From Oceanospirillaceae bacterium (GTDB lineage Bacteria > Pseudomonadota > Gammaproteobacteria > Pseudomonadales > Balneatricaceae): 58,512 nt of DNA. Of the stretch, positions 9,961 through 19,731 are shown in pieces. The notes under the pieces were generated by a model. The model was not told where the DNA came from, did no database searches, and saw only the letters and a program-made list of their open reading frames with translations. Each line of letters opens with the position of its first letter. Within the stretch, counting starts at the first letter, position 1. The position numbers were made by a program, and so were the translations under genes. The stretch covers positions 1 through 58,512 of the forward strand of contig JABXIM010000242.1 in the NCBI GenBank assembly GCA_013373085.1. Direction: 5' to 3'.

Positions 9961-10764
9961 ATGAGTCGAATAGCAAACTGTTTCGCGCGCCTCGAGCAGA
10001 ACGGGCGCAAGGCGCTGATACCGTACGTCACCGGCGGTGACCCGGAACCGGCGGTCACCGTGCCGCTGATGCATGCACTGGTCGCGGCCGGCGCTGACAT
10101 TATCGAGCTGGGGGTTCCCTTTTCCGATCCGATGGCCGACGGCCCGGTGATTCAGCTGGCCTGCGAGCGCGCGCTCGCCCACGGCACCCGTCTGCTCGAC
10201 ATTCTCGAGATGGTGCGGGAGTTCCGTCAGCAGGATGACCAGACGCCGGTGGTGCTGATGGGGTATATGAACCCCGTCGAGGCAATCGGCTACGCCAACT
10301 TCGCGTCCCGCGCCAGGGAAGCGGGGGTCGACGGTGTACTGACGGTGGATCTGCCGCCGGAAGAAGCGGACGAGCTGGTCGAGGTCTTTCGCAAGGAAAA
10401 CCTCGACGTCATTTTCCTGCTGGCCCCGACCACCCAGGAGTCCCGTATTCGCTCGGTATGCGAAAAAGGCAGCGGCTATGTCTATTATGTATCGCTCAAG
10501 GGTGTCACCGGCTCCGCGGCGCTGGATGTAAAGGCGGTCGAGGAAAAGCTGGCGGAGGTGCGTCGTCACACCGATATGCCGGTTGGCGTCGGATTCGGCA
10601 TTCGCGACGAAGCATCCGCCCGGGCCGTGTCCGAAGTGGCGGACGGCGTTATTGTCGGTAGCGTGCTGGTCAACCGAATCGCTGAACTCACCAAAACGCC
10701 CGAAGCGATTCCCGAGCAGGTGTCTACCATTATCGCCGCCATGCGCTCGGCGATGGATGCCTGA
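9961..10764 (+). CDS. trpA: tryptophan synthase alpha chain
   Basis: Cleaves indole-3-glycerol phosphate to indole and glyceraldehyde 3-phosphate, channelling indole to TrpB. 267 residues from ATG 9961 ([11 protein letters not shown]); a longer frame upstream is only trpB overlap. The catalytic pair is Glu49 (IIELGVPF) and Asp60 (DPMADGP), at the same numbers as in the Salmonella enzyme. The phosphate loop VGFGIRDE and VIVGSVLV follow near the C-terminus. Last tryptophan gene before accD, 49 bases away. Confidence 0.97.
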   Translation: MSRIANCFARLEQNGRKALIPYVTGGDPEPAVTVPLMHALVAAGADIIELGVPFSDPMADGPVIQLACERALAHGTRLLDILEMVREFRQQDDQTPVVLMGYMNPVEAIGYANFASRAREAGVDGVLTVDLPPEEADELVEVFRKENLDVIFLLAPTTQESRIRSVCEKGSGYVYYVSLKGVTGSAALDVKAVEEKLAEVRRHTDMPVGVGFGIRDEASARAVSEVADGVIVGSVLVNRIAELTKTPEAIPEQVSTIIAAMRSAMDA

Positions 10765-10813
10765 GAACGCCTGAACAGATTGAACGTTTTTCCCGCACAG
10801 GGAATGGAGCAAC

Positions 10814-11677
10814 ATGAGTAACTGGCTGGAAAAAATTGTCCCTTCACTGGCCCGCAACGCCCAGAATCGTCGCGCCAGCGTTCCCGAAGGCCTCTGGAAA
10901 AAGTGTCCCAAGTGCGAAGCGGTGCTGTATCGTCCCGAGCTGGACAAGAACCTCAACGTCTGCCCGAAATGCGACCATCATATGCGGGTCGGTGCGCGTA
11001 AGCGTCTGGAAATGTTCCTCGACGAGGGCAGTCTGCGTGAAGTCGGAGCGGACGTCGAGCCGGTCGATCGCCTGAAGTTCCGGGACTCGAAAAAGTACAA
11101 GGACCGCCTTACCGCGGCGCAGAAGGAAACCGGCGAAAAGGATGCTCTGGTGGCCATGCGTGGCGAACTCGAAGGGTTGCCTGTGGTCGCCGTCGCCTTC
11201 GAATTCCGCTTCATGGGCGGCTCGATGGGTGCGGTGGTCGGCGAACGCTTTGTGCGCGCTGCCAAGATCAGCCTGGAGGAGGGCATCCCACTGGTCTGCT
11301 TCTCCGCCTCCGGCGGTGCCCGCATGCAGGAGGCGCTGATCTCGCTGATGCAGATGGCCAAGACCTCGGCGGCGCTGGAAAAGCTGCGTCTGGCCGGCAT
11401 CCCGTTCATCTCGGTGCTGACAGACCCGGTCTACGGTGGCGTATCCGCAAGTCTGGCGATGCTGGGCGATCTTAATATCGCCGAGCCCAAGGCGCTGATC
11501 GGCTTTGCCGGTCCCCGCGTGATCGAGCAGACGGTGCGCGAAAAGCTTCCGGAAGGCTTCCAGCGCAGCGAATTTCTGCTCGAACACGGTCAGGTCGACA
11601 TGATCATCGAACGTCAGGATCTGCGTACCCGGATCGGTTCGATCCTGCGCAAGCTGACCCATCAGGATGTCGCCTGA
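10814..11677 (+). CDS. accD: acetyl-CoA carboxylase carboxyltransferase subunit beta
   Basis: With AccA transfers the carboxyl group from biotin to acetyl-CoA, the first step of fatty acid synthesis. 287 residues. The N-terminal zinc ribbon has Cys31, Cys34, Cys50 and Cys53 (CPKC...CPKC), followed by the crotonase-fold domain with the GG motifs [13 protein letters not shown] and [11 protein letters not shown]. Preceded by GGAGCAAC before ATG. It is followed by 313 bases without a convincing gene and then folC, the same neighbour as in E. coli and Pseudomonas. Confidence 0.97.
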   Translation: MSNWLEKIVPSLARNAQNRRASVPEGLWKKCPKCEAVLYRPELDKNLNVCPKCDHHMRVGARKRLEMFLDEGSLREVGADVEPVDRLKFRDSKKYKDRLTAAQKETGEKDALVAMRGELEGLPVVAVAFEFRFMGGSMGAVVGERFVRAAKISLEEGIPLVCFSASGGARMQEALISLMQMAKTSAALEKLRLAGIPFISVLTDPVYGGVSASLAMLGDLNIAEPKALIGFAGPRVIEQTVREKLPEGFQRSEFLLEHGQVDMIIERQDLRTRIGSILRKLTHQDVA

Positions 11678-11990
11678 CAGGTAAGCAAGATCCGATAGCG
11701 GCCGGCGGCGATGAGGGGGGATAACCCTTTAGCGCCCCGGCCGCATTGGTTTCAGACCCGGGCTGCGGGCAGGGCGACAAGGCTTGAGATCCTGGCGTCT
11801 TGCCGGCGACATGCAGGTCGGATCTCAGCTTGCCTGCGTGCGCCATGATTTGTCGATGCGATGTGATGTTGAATAGAACGGCAGTGGTGCCCCGCTCCGG
11901 GGATTTCGCCGTCCGGGTAGTACCGCCCTTTTTGCACGGAGACCGGTTTCGCGGCTTGCGACCCGGCGCCGGATTATTTGTAGAGTTGCT
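11678..11990. other. 313-base accD-folC interval
   Basis: No supported gene. An 8-bp inverted repeat GCGGCCGG (11698-11705) / CCGGCCGC (11737-11744) brackets a G-run and could close a hairpin after accD; no T tract follows. The rest is GC-rich with several short self-complementary stretches, and I see no strong sigma70 promoter. It is unusually long for this otherwise compact gene pair. Confidence 0.4.
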
Positions 11991-13253
11991 ATGACACTGA
12001 ATGACTGGTTAAGTCGAATCGAAGCCTGCCATCCCAGCGATATCGAGCTGGGTCTCGACCGTGTCCGTGAGGTGGCTGACGCCCTGGCGCTCGATTTCGG
12101 TGATACCCGTATCGTGACCATTGCCGGCACCAACGGCAAGGGCTCGACCCAGACTTTTCTCGACGGCATGCTGCGCGCCAGCGGTCTGAGTACCGGTTGT
12201 TACAGTTCGCCGCATTTTCTGCGCTACAACGAGCGCGTTCGCTTTAGTGGCGTAGAGGCGGACGATAATGAACTCTGCGATGCCTTCGCCGCGGTTGAAA
12301 CCGCGCGGGGCGATATCCCGCTGACCTATTTCGAATTCGGTACCCTGGCCGCGCTCAAGCTTTTCGCCGAGCGCAGACCGGATGTTTTGCTGCTCGAGGT
12401 GGGGCTGGGCGGCCGGCTTGATGCAGTCAACATCGTCGATCCGGATGTCGCCGTGCTGACCACGGTGGCGCTGGACCATACCGACTGGCTCGGCGACACC
12501 CGCGATGCCATCGGCCGCGAAAAGGCCGGTATTTTCCGCCCCGGGCGTCCCGCGGTCTGCGGCGATGCGGATCCGCCCTCGAGCGTGGAGACGGTTGCCG
12601 GTGACCTCGGTGCCGCTCTTTATCAGGTCGGTCAGCAGTTTGACTGGCGAGCCGAGGGTGCGGGCTGGAGCTGGCAGGGGTTGGATGGCAGCGGCCGGAA
12701 GCTGAGCCTGGACGGGCTGCCGCTGCCCGGATTGCCGACGCCCAACGCTGCGACGGCATTGCAGGTTCTGCATCTGCTGCTGGAGTCGCCCGAGCGTGCC
12801 GCAATTGAAAAGGCGCTCGAGCAGGCGTCGATGACCGGCCGGATGCAGCGAACCCTGCTCGATGGCGCCGAGTGCATACTCGATGTCGCGCACAATCCGG
12901 AAGCGGCAGGCTATATCGCCGGCCGGCTGGCGCAGATGCCGGCCGGTGGGCGTCGTCACCTGTTGCTGGGCATGCTCGGCGACAAGGATGTGTCCGGTGT
13001 TATCGGCGCGCTGGCGCCGGTTACCGACCGCTGGTATCTGGCGGGGCTCGAAGGTCCCCGGGCGCAGAGCGGTGAGCGCTTGGCGCAGGTGCTTGAACAG
13101 CAGGTGCCTGGCGCCAGCAGCAGCGTCCATGATGATGTGGCCTCTGCGCTCCTGGCCCTGCGGCGCGAGCTGGAGCCGGGCGATCGAGTGCTGATTGCCG
13201 GTTCCTTCTTTACCGTGAGTGCGGCGCTGGCCGAACTCGAACTGACAGGCTGA
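11991..13253 (+). CDS. folC: bifunctional folylpolyglutamate/dihydrofolate synthase
   Basis: Adds glutamate to dihydropteroate and folates using ATP. 420 residues; the P-loop is GTNGKGS at residues 46-52, then the Mur-ligase-like signatures YSSPHFLRYNERV, EVGLGGRLDAVN, LDHTDWLG and the C-terminal DVAHNPEA. The start ATG 11991 gives the normal N-terminus. The stop is three bases before the next ATG, so folC and the SPOR protein are coupled. Confidence 0.96.
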   Translation: MTLNDWLSRIEACHPSDIELGLDRVREVADALALDFGDTRIVTIAGTNGKGSTQTFLDGMLRASGLSTGCYSSPHFLRYNERVRFSGVEADDNELCDAFAAVETARGDIPLTYFEFGTLAALKLFAERRPDVLLLEVGLGGRLDAVNIVDPDVAVLTTVALDHTDWLGDTRDAIGREKAGIFRPGRPAVCGDADPPSSVETVAGDLGAALYQVGQQFDWRAEGAGWSWQGLDGSGRKLSLDGLPLPGLPTPNAATALQVLHLLLESPERAAIEKALEQASMTGRMQRTLLDGAECILDVAHNPEAAGYIAGRLAQMPAGGRRHLLLGMLGDKDVSGVIGALAPVTDRWYLAGLEGPRAQSGERLAQVLEQQVPGASSSVHDDVASALLALRRELEPGDRVLIAGSFFTVSAALAELELTG

Positions 13254-13256
13254 TCG

Positions 13257-13820
13257 ATGAACGAAGCACTCAGAAAGCGTCTGATCGGCGCTGCGGCAGT
13301 GGTGGTCGCCGCGCTGGTGATCTTTCCGCTGCTATTCAACGGAGAGGGCTATCGCGAGCGCCATCTTCCAAGCAATATTCCCGAAGCGCCGGCGCTTCCC
13401 GAGGTGGTTGAGATCGAGCCGCAGTTGCCGGCACTCGACGACACCAGCGAAGTGGCGTCCCCTGTCGAGCCCCGTCCGATCGAGCCGATGCCGGCGCCCG
13501 AGATTGTCAGTGAAACGGCTCCGGCGCCAGAGCCGCTGCCGGATCTGGATCTGCATGAAGATACGCCGGTGCTCGATCAGCAGAATGTTCCGGTGGCCTG
13601 GACGCTGCAGCTGGCGAGCTTTCGCGATGAAGCGAACGCCAAGGCGTTGCGCAAGAAGCTGGTCGGCGCCGGGCACAAGGTCTATACGCGCCGCATTGGC
13701 GAGCTGGTCAAGGTATACGTCGGGCCGGATGTTCAGCGCAGCAAGCTTGAAGCGCTGCAGACCGAGCTCAAGGACGACTTCGGGTTGAACGGTATTATCG
13801 TTCGTTTTACGACGCAGTGA
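13257..13820 (+). CDS. dedD: SPOR domain protein, DedD-like
   Basis: 187-residue single-pass inner-membrane protein. A positively charged start (MNEALRKR) precedes one hydrophobic helix (about 10-27), then a Pro/Glu-rich periplasmic linker (35-105) and a C-terminal SPOR domain (about 110-187: WTLQLASFRDEANAKALRKK ... VYVGPDV). SPOR domains bind denuded septal peptidoglycan, and DedD helps cell constriction in E. coli. The folC-dedD-cvpA-purF order supports the symbol, though sequence conservation of the linker is low. Confidence 0.85.
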   Translation: MNEALRKRLIGAAAVVVAALVIFPLLFNGEGYRERHLPSNIPEAPALPEVVEIEPQLPALDDTSEVASPVEPRPIEPMPAPEIVSETAPAPEPLPDLDLHEDTPVLDQQNVPVAWTLQLASFRDEANAKALRKKLVGAGHKVYTRRIGELVKVYVGPDVQRSKLEALQTELKDDFGLNGIIVRFTTQ

Positions 13821-13823
13821 GCA

Positions 13824-13852
13824 TTGGGTTGTGAAAAACCCTCTGCTAGAAT
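13824..13852 (+). promoter_or_regulatory. putative sigma70 promoter for cvpA-purF
   Basis: TTGGGT (13824-13829), 17-base spacer, TAGAAT (13847-13852), the latter preceded by TGC, an extended -10. It ends 31 bases before the cvpA ATG. No clear PurR palindrome was found. Confidence 0.5.
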
Positions 13853-13882
13853 GCGCGCTGATTTCGGGATCCTATCGGAAAC

Positions 13883-14377
13883 ATGAACTGGGCTGACTGG
13901 ACCATCATCGCAATTATCGCCATTTCGGGCCTTTTCAGCCTGAAGCGAGGCTTCGTTCGGGAAGCACTGTCGCTGGCGACCTGGGTTGCGGCTTTCATTG
14001 TCGCCCGGCTCTTCACAGCGCCGTTGGCGCTGGTGTTGCAGGGCACTATCGAGACCCCTTCGGCGCGTATCGCCGTTGCCTTTGCTATTCTATTTCTGGC
14101 CACGCTGATCGTCGGCGCGCTGGTGAGCGCGCTGGTCGCAGCGCTGGTGCAGGCCACAGGGCTCAGCAGCACCGACCGTATACTGGGTGTCGGCTTTGGC
14201 ATCGCCCGGGGCGGTCTGCTGATCGTGGTGCTGGTCGCGCTGCTGGGGATCACGCCGGCGGTCGAGGATCCCTGGTGGCATGATTCCCAATTGATTCCCC
14301 ATTTCATCAAGATGGAGTCCTGGACGCGCGATCTGGCACAGGATGTGGTGCGCGCGATATGGAACGTTGGCGGTTAG
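13883..14377 (+). CDS. cvpA: CvpA family membrane protein
   Basis: 164-residue integral membrane protein with about four hydrophobic helices, starting NWADWTIIAIIAISGLFSLKRGFVREAL, which is the family signature (GFVRE). In E. coli it is needed for colicin V production and envelope homeostasis and is cotranscribed with purF, as here. The final quarter (DPWWHDSQLIPHF) matches the conserved tail of the family. The biochemical role is not established. Confidence 0.93.
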   Translation: MNWADWTIIAIIAISGLFSLKRGFVREALSLATWVAAFIVARLFTAPLALVLQGTIETPSARIAVAFAILFLATLIVGALVSALVAALVQATGLSSTDRILGVGFGIARGGLLIVVLVALLGITPAVEDPWWHDSQLIPHFIKMESWTRDLAQDVVRAIWNVGG

Positions 14378-14440
14378 TGGACATCCATACGTTTAAACCA
14401 GCTTTACTAGGCTTTTCTGAACCCGTTCGAGGTGCGTTGC

Positions 14441-15964
14441 ATGTGCGGTATTGTCGGCATTGTTGCCAAGTCCTACGTTAACCAGACGATTTTCGACGCC
14501 CTGACGGTGTTGCAACATCGTGGTCAGGATGCGGCCGGCATGGTCACCTGTGAAGGTAACCGTTTCTTTCTGCGGAAAGATAATGGCCTGGTCAATGAAG
14601 TGTTCCGTACCCGGCACATGAAGCGACTGGTCGGTAACTCCGGGATCGGCCATGTCCGCTACCCGACCGCGGGCAGCTCCAGCTCCGCGGAGGCGCAGCC
14701 GTTCTACGTTAACTCTCCGTACGGTATCGCGCTGGCGCACAACGGTAACCTGACCAATGCCGAAGAGTTGGCGGAGCAGATGTTCCGAGCCGACCTGCGA
14801 CATATCAACACCACGTCCGACTCCGAAGTGCTGCTGAACGTGGTCGCTCACGAGCTGCAGCGCCAGGGCAAGCTGCGGCCCACCGCCGAAGATATCTTCG
14901 AGACCGTCGAGCGGGTGCACGAGCGTTGCACCGGCGGCTATGCGGTGGTGGCGATGATCACCGGCTATGGCATCCTGGCGTTCCGTGATCCCCATGGTAT
15001 CCGTCCGCTGTGCTACGGCAAGCGCGAGACCGAGAATGGCTGCGAATACATGGTGGCGTCCGAGAGCGTGGCGCTGGATGTCTGCGGTTTCACCCGGGTG
15101 CGCGATATCGAGCCGGGCGAAGCGATCTACATCGACATGGACGGCAACGTGCATACCCAGCAGTGCGCCCGCGAGACATCCTACAACCCCTGTCTGTTCG
15201 AGTTCGTCTACCTGGCGCGCCCGGATTCGATCATCGACAACGTCAACGTGCACAAGTCGCGTATGCTGATGGGCGAAAAACTGGCCGCCAAGGTGCTGCG
15301 TGAACGCCCGGACCACGATATCGACGTCGTTATCCCGATTCCGGACACCAGCCGCACCGCGGCGCTGGAAATGGCCAAGGCGCTCAAGGTCGATTTCCGC
15401 GAAGGTTTCATCAAGAACCGCTACATCGGTCGCACCTTCATCATGCCGGGGCAGGTGGAGCGCAAGAAATCGGTGCGTCGCAAGCTGAACCCGATCGAGA
15501 TGGAATTCCGCGACAAGGTGGTGATGCTGGTCGACGATTCCATCGTACGCGGTACCACCTCCAAGCAGATCGTGCAGATGGCCCGCGATATGGGCGCCAA
15601 GAAGGTCTATTTCGCGTCGGCGGCGCCGGCGGTGCGCTATCCGAACGTTTACGGCATCGACATGCCGTCCGCCTACGAACTGGTAGCGCATGGCCGTACC
15701 GAGGACGAGGTGGGCGCGTACATCGGTACCGACTGGATGCTGTATCAGGATCTCGAGGACCTCAAGGAATCCATCAGTGCCGGCAATGACCAGATCCACA
15801 GCTTCGATACGTCTGTGTTCAACGGCCAGTACATTACCGACGACGTCGACGAGGCCTATCTGGCGCGGCTGGAAGCCAAGCGCAACGATGCCGCCAAGAG
15901 CACCGGCAGCAACCCGGAAGCGGCCAGCAACGACAGCAACGATCTGCACAACAAGATCGATTAA
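14441..15964 (+). CDS. purF: amidophosphoribosyltransferase
   Basis: First committed step of purine synthesis: PRPP plus glutamine to phosphoribosylamine. 507 residues starting MCGIVGIV, where the Cys after Met becomes the N-terminal glutaminase nucleophile; hence ATG 14441 and not the GTG at 14432. The glutaminase domain ([27 protein letters not shown]) is followed by the phosphoribosyltransferase domain with the PRPP motif [13 protein letters not shown] (about 361-373). The C-terminus ends in a low-complexity Ser/Asn/Asp tail of about 25 residues. Confidence 0.97.
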   Translation: MCGIVGIVAKSYVNQTIFDALTVLQHRGQDAAGMVTCEGNRFFLRKDNGLVNEVFRTRHMKRLVGNSGIGHVRYPTAGSSSSAEAQPFYVNSPYGIALAHNGNLTNAEELAEQMFRADLRHINTTSDSEVLLNVVAHELQRQGKLRPTAEDIFETVERVHERCTGGYAVVAMITGYGILAFRDPHGIRPLCYGKRETENGCEYMVASESVALDVCGFTRVRDIEPGEAIYIDMDGNVHTQQCARETSYNPCLFEFVYLARPDSIIDNVNVHKSRMLMGEKLAAKVLRERPDHDIDVVIPIPDTSRTAALEMAKALKVDFREGFIKNRYIGRTFIMPGQVERKKSVRRKLNPIEMEFRDKVVMLVDDSIVRGTTSKQIVQMARDMGAKKVYFASAAPAVRYPNVYGIDMPSAYELVAHGRTEDEVGAYIGTDWMLYQDLEDLKESISAGNDQIHSFDTSVFNGQYITDDVDEAYLARLEAKRNDAAKSTGSNPEAASNDSNDLHNKID

Positions 15965-16039
15965 GGACAGCCGGTCGCTGGGTGCCGCGTTTGCCGAACG
16001 CGGCCCCGCACACCCGAATTTTGCAGTGGGGAGCGCAGT

Positions 16040-17251
16040 ATGAGCAGCTTCGAGCGCGAAGAACGCATCCAGTTTGATCCGGACGGCAGCGAGTTTGCCA
16101 CGCTGGCGGTCCGAGGCGGTCAGCGTCGCACCAGCGAGGGCGAACACGGCGACCCGATATTCACCACTTCCAGTTTCGTCTATTCGAGCGCCCGCGAAGC
16201 GGCCGCGCGCTTCAGTGGCGACGAGGAGGGTAATGTCTACTCGCGTTTCACCAACCCGACCGTGGCGGGATTCGAGCGTCGAATCGCCGCGCTGGAAGGC
16301 GGTGAACGTGCCGTGGCGACGGCATCGGGCATGGCCGCCATTCTCAGCGTCGGACTGTCGCTGCTCAAGCAGGGCGATCATATCGTCAGCTCGAACAGCA
16401 TCTTTGGCTCCATCGTTTCGCTGTTCGATAAATACCTGAGTCGTGCCGGCATCGAGACCAGCTACGTCGATCCGACCGATAACGAAGCCTGGCGTGCAGC
16501 CATCCGGCCGGAGACGAAGTTGTTCTTCCTGGAAACGCCGTCGAACCCGCTGGCGCAGCTCGCCGATATCGAGGCGGTCGCGGCGATCGCTCACGAGCGC
16601 GACATACTGCTGGTGGTCGACAACTGCTTCTGCACCCCGGCGCTGCAGCGTCCGATCGCACTCGGCGCCGATATCATTATTCATTCGGCGACCAAGTTCC
16701 TCGATGGCCAGGGCCGCTGCGTTGGCGGCGCGGTTGTCGGGCCGGACAAGCTGATGCAGGAGGTTCACGGTTTCATTCGCACCGCCGGCGCCTGCATGAG
16801 CCCGTTCAATGCCTGGGTCTTCATGAAGGGCCTGGAGACGCTGAAGCTGCGTATGGAGGCTCACTGCCGCAGCGCCCTGGCGATCGCCCGCTGGCTCGAC
16901 GAGCAGCCGGATATCGAGCATGTCTACTATTCAGGCCTCGAAAGTCACCCCCAGCATGCACTGGCGCTCAAGCAGCAGTCGGCGTTCGGGGCGGTGGTCT
17001 CGTTCGAGGTCAAGGGCGACCGCGATGCCGCCTGGCGCTTCGTCGACGCCACGCGCATGCTGTCGATCACCGGTAATCTCGGCGATACCAAGAGCACCAT
17101 CACGCACCCGGCGACCACCACCCACGGCCGCATGACGCCTGAGGATCGCGCCCGGGCCGGTATCCGCGACAATCTCATCCGTGTGTCGGTCGGTCTCGAG
17201 GACCTCGAGGATATCAAGCGCGATCTGGCGCTTGGTCTGGCGGCTATCTGA
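16040..17251 (+). CDS. metZ: O-succinylhomoserine sulfhydrylase
   Basis: PLP enzyme of the Cys/Met metabolism family that makes homocysteine from O-succinylhomoserine and sulfide. 403 residues; the PLP Lys219 lies in HSATKFLDGQGR, with SGMAAILSV and VDNCFCTPALQRP as further signatures. GQGR and FMKGLETL favour MetZ over MetB/MetC. The neighbour purF and the order purF-metZ match Pseudomonas. It is closed by a strong terminator. Confidence 0.93.
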   Translation: MSSFEREERIQFDPDGSEFATLAVRGGQRRTSEGEHGDPIFTTSSFVYSSAREAAARFSGDEEGNVYSRFTNPTVAGFERRIAALEGGERAVATASGMAAILSVGLSLLKQGDHIVSSNSIFGSIVSLFDKYLSRAGIETSYVDPTDNEAWRAAIRPETKLFFLETPSNPLAQLADIEAVAAIAHERDILLVVDNCFCTPALQRPIALGADIIIHSATKFLDGQGRCVGGAVVGPDKLMQEVHGFIRTAGACMSPFNAWVFMKGLETLKLRMEAHCRSALAIARWLDEQPDIEHVYYSGLESHPQHALALKQQSAFGAVVSFEVKGDRDAAWRFVDATRMLSITGNLGDTKSTITHPATTTHGRMTPEDRARAGIRDNLIRVSVGLEDLEDIKRDLALGLAAI

Positions 17252-17277
17252 CCGTTGCCGATTCAGCCTTAATTACG

Positions 17278-17306
17278 AAAAACGCCCTCGATCGAGGGCG
17301 TTTTTT
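17278..17306. terminator. bidirectional terminator between metZ and tetR gene
   Basis: Perfect inverted repeat AAAAACGCCCTCGA / TCGAGGGCGTTTTT with T runs on both strands. It ends the rightward metZ transcript and lies just downstream of the leftward TetR stop at 17309. Confidence 0.92.
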
Positions 17307-17308
17307 GG

Positions 17309-18040
17309 TCAGGGGGGCGGGGCTTTTGCAGAGTCTCCCGGGCGCTCCCAGGGAAAGGATTCGGGGGGCGTAACGCTATCGTTGTGGTGCTGCGCCAGCA
17401 GATTGAACATCATCAGCTTGAGGTCGCACAGGGTGCGGCGGCCGCGTTCCGGGTTCTGGTTGACCACCACCAGGAATAGCGCATGGGTGGTTTCGAGGTA
17501 GATGCGGGCGATACGGCCGCGTTCGTTGACGTGCCTGCGTATGCCGAGGCGCTTGAACACCTCCGCCATACGGTCAATTACCAGCTCGTCGTGCTTCAGA
17601 TCGAGTTCGCGCAGGTCCGGTACCGAAAACATCGCCTGCACCAGTGTCAGCATCGCTTTCTGGCGCCGGTAAACGCGTATGTTGAGGCTGATCAGGCGTT
17701 CCACCGCATCGGCCAGTTCAAGGCTCTCTAGCGGCCAGCGGTCGATTTCATCCAGCTGTGCCTCGACGCTCTCCAGCCACTGCGATGCCATGGCATAGAG
17801 GATGGCGTGCTTGTTGGGAAAGTAGTGGTACAGCGAGCCAACGGAGATGCCGACTTCCTTTGCGATGAGGGTGGTGTTGAGATCATCGAAGCCGACCCGC
17901 TCCAGCAGTTCGCCGGTGACGTCGATGATGCGCTGGGCGCGTTCACGCGATCGCTGCTGCACCGGGTCGTGGCGCGGTGACAGATGGTCCTCCGGCAGGC
18001 CGTCATCCTGCGCCTTGTATGGGGGTTTGCGATTGGCCAA
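17309..18040 (-). CDS. TetR family transcriptional regulator
   Basis: 243 residues. After a basic N-terminal stretch comes a TetR DNA-binding domain (about 28-85): RAQRIIDVTGELLERVGFDD, the recognition helix region IAKEVGISVGSLYHYFPNK, and then a helical ligand domain. The C-terminal part is divergent, so the ligand is unknown. It lies next to a leftward PuuB-like oxidase and may control the polyamine genes, but that is an inference from proximity (117-base gap). It has an unusually long N-terminal tail before the HTH for a TetR protein. Confidence 0.9.
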   Translation of the reverse strand: MANRKPPYKAQDDGLPEDHLSPRHDPVQQRSRERAQRIIDVTGELLERVGFDDLNTTLIAKEVGISVGSLYHYFPNKHAILYAMASQWLESVEAQLDEIDRWPLESLELADAVERLISLNIRVYRRQKAMLTLVQAMFSVPDLRELDLKHDELVIDRMAEVFKRLGIRRHVNERGRIARIYLETTHALFLVVVNQNPERGRRTLCDLKLMMFNLLAQHHNDSVTPPESFPWERPGDSAKAPPP

Positions 18041-18157
18041 TGTCCGGTCCCTGTCTGCTTTGTTGTCGGCGGGCGTATGGGCCGCGATTATACGGTATTG
18101 CCAGCGTCGCTCCCAAGGTGGCTGCGGCGCTCGGGGCGCCGCCAGCGCCGCGAGTGT

Positions 18158-19438
18158 TCAGAATCGGTCGCGCATCGAATAGTAGAGCATCCCCGCGACC
18201 AGGCCTGGCCAGCGCAGCAGGGTGCCGCCGGGAAATGTCGGTGTCGGTACCCGGGCGAAGGCGTCGAAGCGTTCCGCCGTCGTCTGCACGGCTTCGGCCA
18301 TGAGCTTGCCACCGAGTGTCGCCAGGGCGACTCCGTGCCCGGAATACCCCTGGGCGACGAACAGGTTGCCGTCGATACGGCCGAAATGCGGCATGCGATT
18401 GAGCGTAATCGCCAGGGTGCCCCCCCACCCATACTCGATCCGCGTTGTCGCTAGCTGGGGGAAGACCTCAAGCATGTACTTGCGCACGAACCCCTTGATG
18501 TCCTTGGGAAACTGGCTGCTGTAGTTTTCCCCGCCCCCCCACAGCAGGCGTCGGTCCGCCGACAGACGAAAGTAGTTGACCACGAATCGGGAATCGGCGA
18601 CGGCGACGTCATCCCGGATCAGCGAGCGCGCCAGCGCTTCCGACAGAGGCTCGGTTGCCAGCATGAAATTGTTGATTGGCATGATCTTGCCGGCAATCCG
18701 GGGTTCCAGTTTGCCGAGATAGCCGTTGCAGGCCAGCAGCAGATAGCGGGCCCTGACGCGCCCCTGGGCAGTGCGCACATCGAAGCGGCCGTCATCGCTG
18801 TAACGGCTGACCTGGCTGTACTCGAACAGTCGTGCTCCGGCAGAGGTGGCGGCGGCGGCGAGACCCAGGGCGTAGTTCAGGGGGTGCAGATGGGCCCCGT
18901 CCTGCCAAAGCTCGCCGGCGAAATAGTGCCGGGTGCCGAGCATCTCCCGCACCTCCTCCTCGGGTACGTATCTGACCCGCTCATAGGCATAGTCGCTGCG
19001 CAGTTTGTCGATGCTGCGGCGGTAGTCGTCGTTGACCGATCGCTTGGCTGCTGCATGCAGAATGCCCGGTTTGAGGTCGCAGGCGATGCCATGGCGCCGG
19101 ACCAGCGACTTGACCAGTTCCACCGACTCCAGCGACAACTCCCAGAGCATGCGCGCGTGTTTGCCGCCGAGCTTTTGCTCCAGGTCGGCCTGATCCATGC
19201 AGTGGCCGGCGTTCACCTGGCCGCCGTTGCGACCGGAAGCGCCCCAGCCGATGCGTTGCGCTTCCAGCAGAACCACATTCAGTCCCTGTTCGGCGAGGTG
19301 CAGGGCGGCCGACAGGCCGGTGTAACCGCCGCCGATGATGCAGACGTCGGCCGTGGTCTCACCCTGCAGGGCGGGGTATTCGGGGGCGGCGTTGGCGCTG
19401 GCGGCATAGTAGGAAGCGTCGTGTCCATTCAGACTCAT
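18158..19438 (-). CDS. FAD-dependent oxidoreductase, PuuB-like (gamma-glutamylputrescine oxidase)
   Basis: 426-residue DAO-family flavoprotein. The N-terminal Rossmann motif VCIIGGGYTGLSAALHLAEQ (about 31-50) binds FAD; GWGASGRNGGQVNAGH and the C-terminal FVAQGYSGHGVALATLGGK are hallmarks of PuuB/OrdL-type oxidases. In E. coli PuuB oxidises gamma-glutamylputrescine. A PuuA-like gene is transcribed divergently from the same intergenic region, which supports a polyamine role. Substrate range (putrescine, cadaverine, spermidine) cannot be read from sequence. Confidence 0.87.
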   Translation of the reverse strand: MSLNGHDASYYAASANAAPEYPALQGETTADVCIIGGGYTGLSAALHLAEQGLNVVLLEAQRIGWGASGRNGGQVNAGHCMDQADLEQKLGGKHARMLWELSLESVELVKSLVRRHGIACDLKPGILHAAAKRSVNDDYRRSIDKLRSDYAYERVRYVPEEEVREMLGTRHYFAGELWQDGAHLHPLNYALGLAAAATSAGARLFEYSQVSRYSDDGRFDVRTAQGRVRARYLLLACNGYLGKLEPRIAGKIMPINNFMLATEPLSEALARSLIRDDVAVADSRFVVNYFRLSADRRLLWGGGENYSSQFPKDIKGFVRKYMLEVFPQLATTRIEYGWGGTLAITLNRMPHFGRIDGNLFVAQGYSGHGVALATLGGKLMAEAVQTTAERFDAFARVPTPTFPGGTLLRWPGLVAGMLYYSMRDRF

Positions 19439-19731
19439 GGGGTGTCCTCGTCTGCGGCGGAGCTTGCTGTCTGTCGCCGCGCAGTCTTGTTGTTATGGTT
19501 GTTACGATTTTCAGGGTTCGTTTCTGTTGCTGATAATCGAATGATACTTCGGGATAAAAGTCTAATAAACCCCATTTAATCGTGAATTTAGTAAGCTTTC
19601 TGTTGATCGTGTGTGGCGTTGTATGTACTCTTGAACCCGAAAGAAAATTCGGTAATGAGTCATTCGGCTCCTGCCATTCCAACAATAAAGCGCCAGCAGG
19701 CGCGAATCACGAAACCGTCATAGGTGAACTC
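19439..19731. promoter_or_regulatory. divergent promoter region of the polyamine genes
   Basis: 293 bases between the leftward oxidase and rightward glutamine synthetase homologue, AT-richer than its surroundings. It holds a 9-bp near-perfect tandem repeat GTTGTTATG GTTGTTACG around 19489-19507. I infer shared control elements but cannot place a promoter with confidence. Confidence 0.4.

Noticed and set aside
14393-16921. 842-codon open frame on the minus strand opposite purF and metZ
   Set aside because: Shadow of the two well-identified plus-strand genes; low-complexity His/Arg/Ala/Val composition and no recognisable domain.
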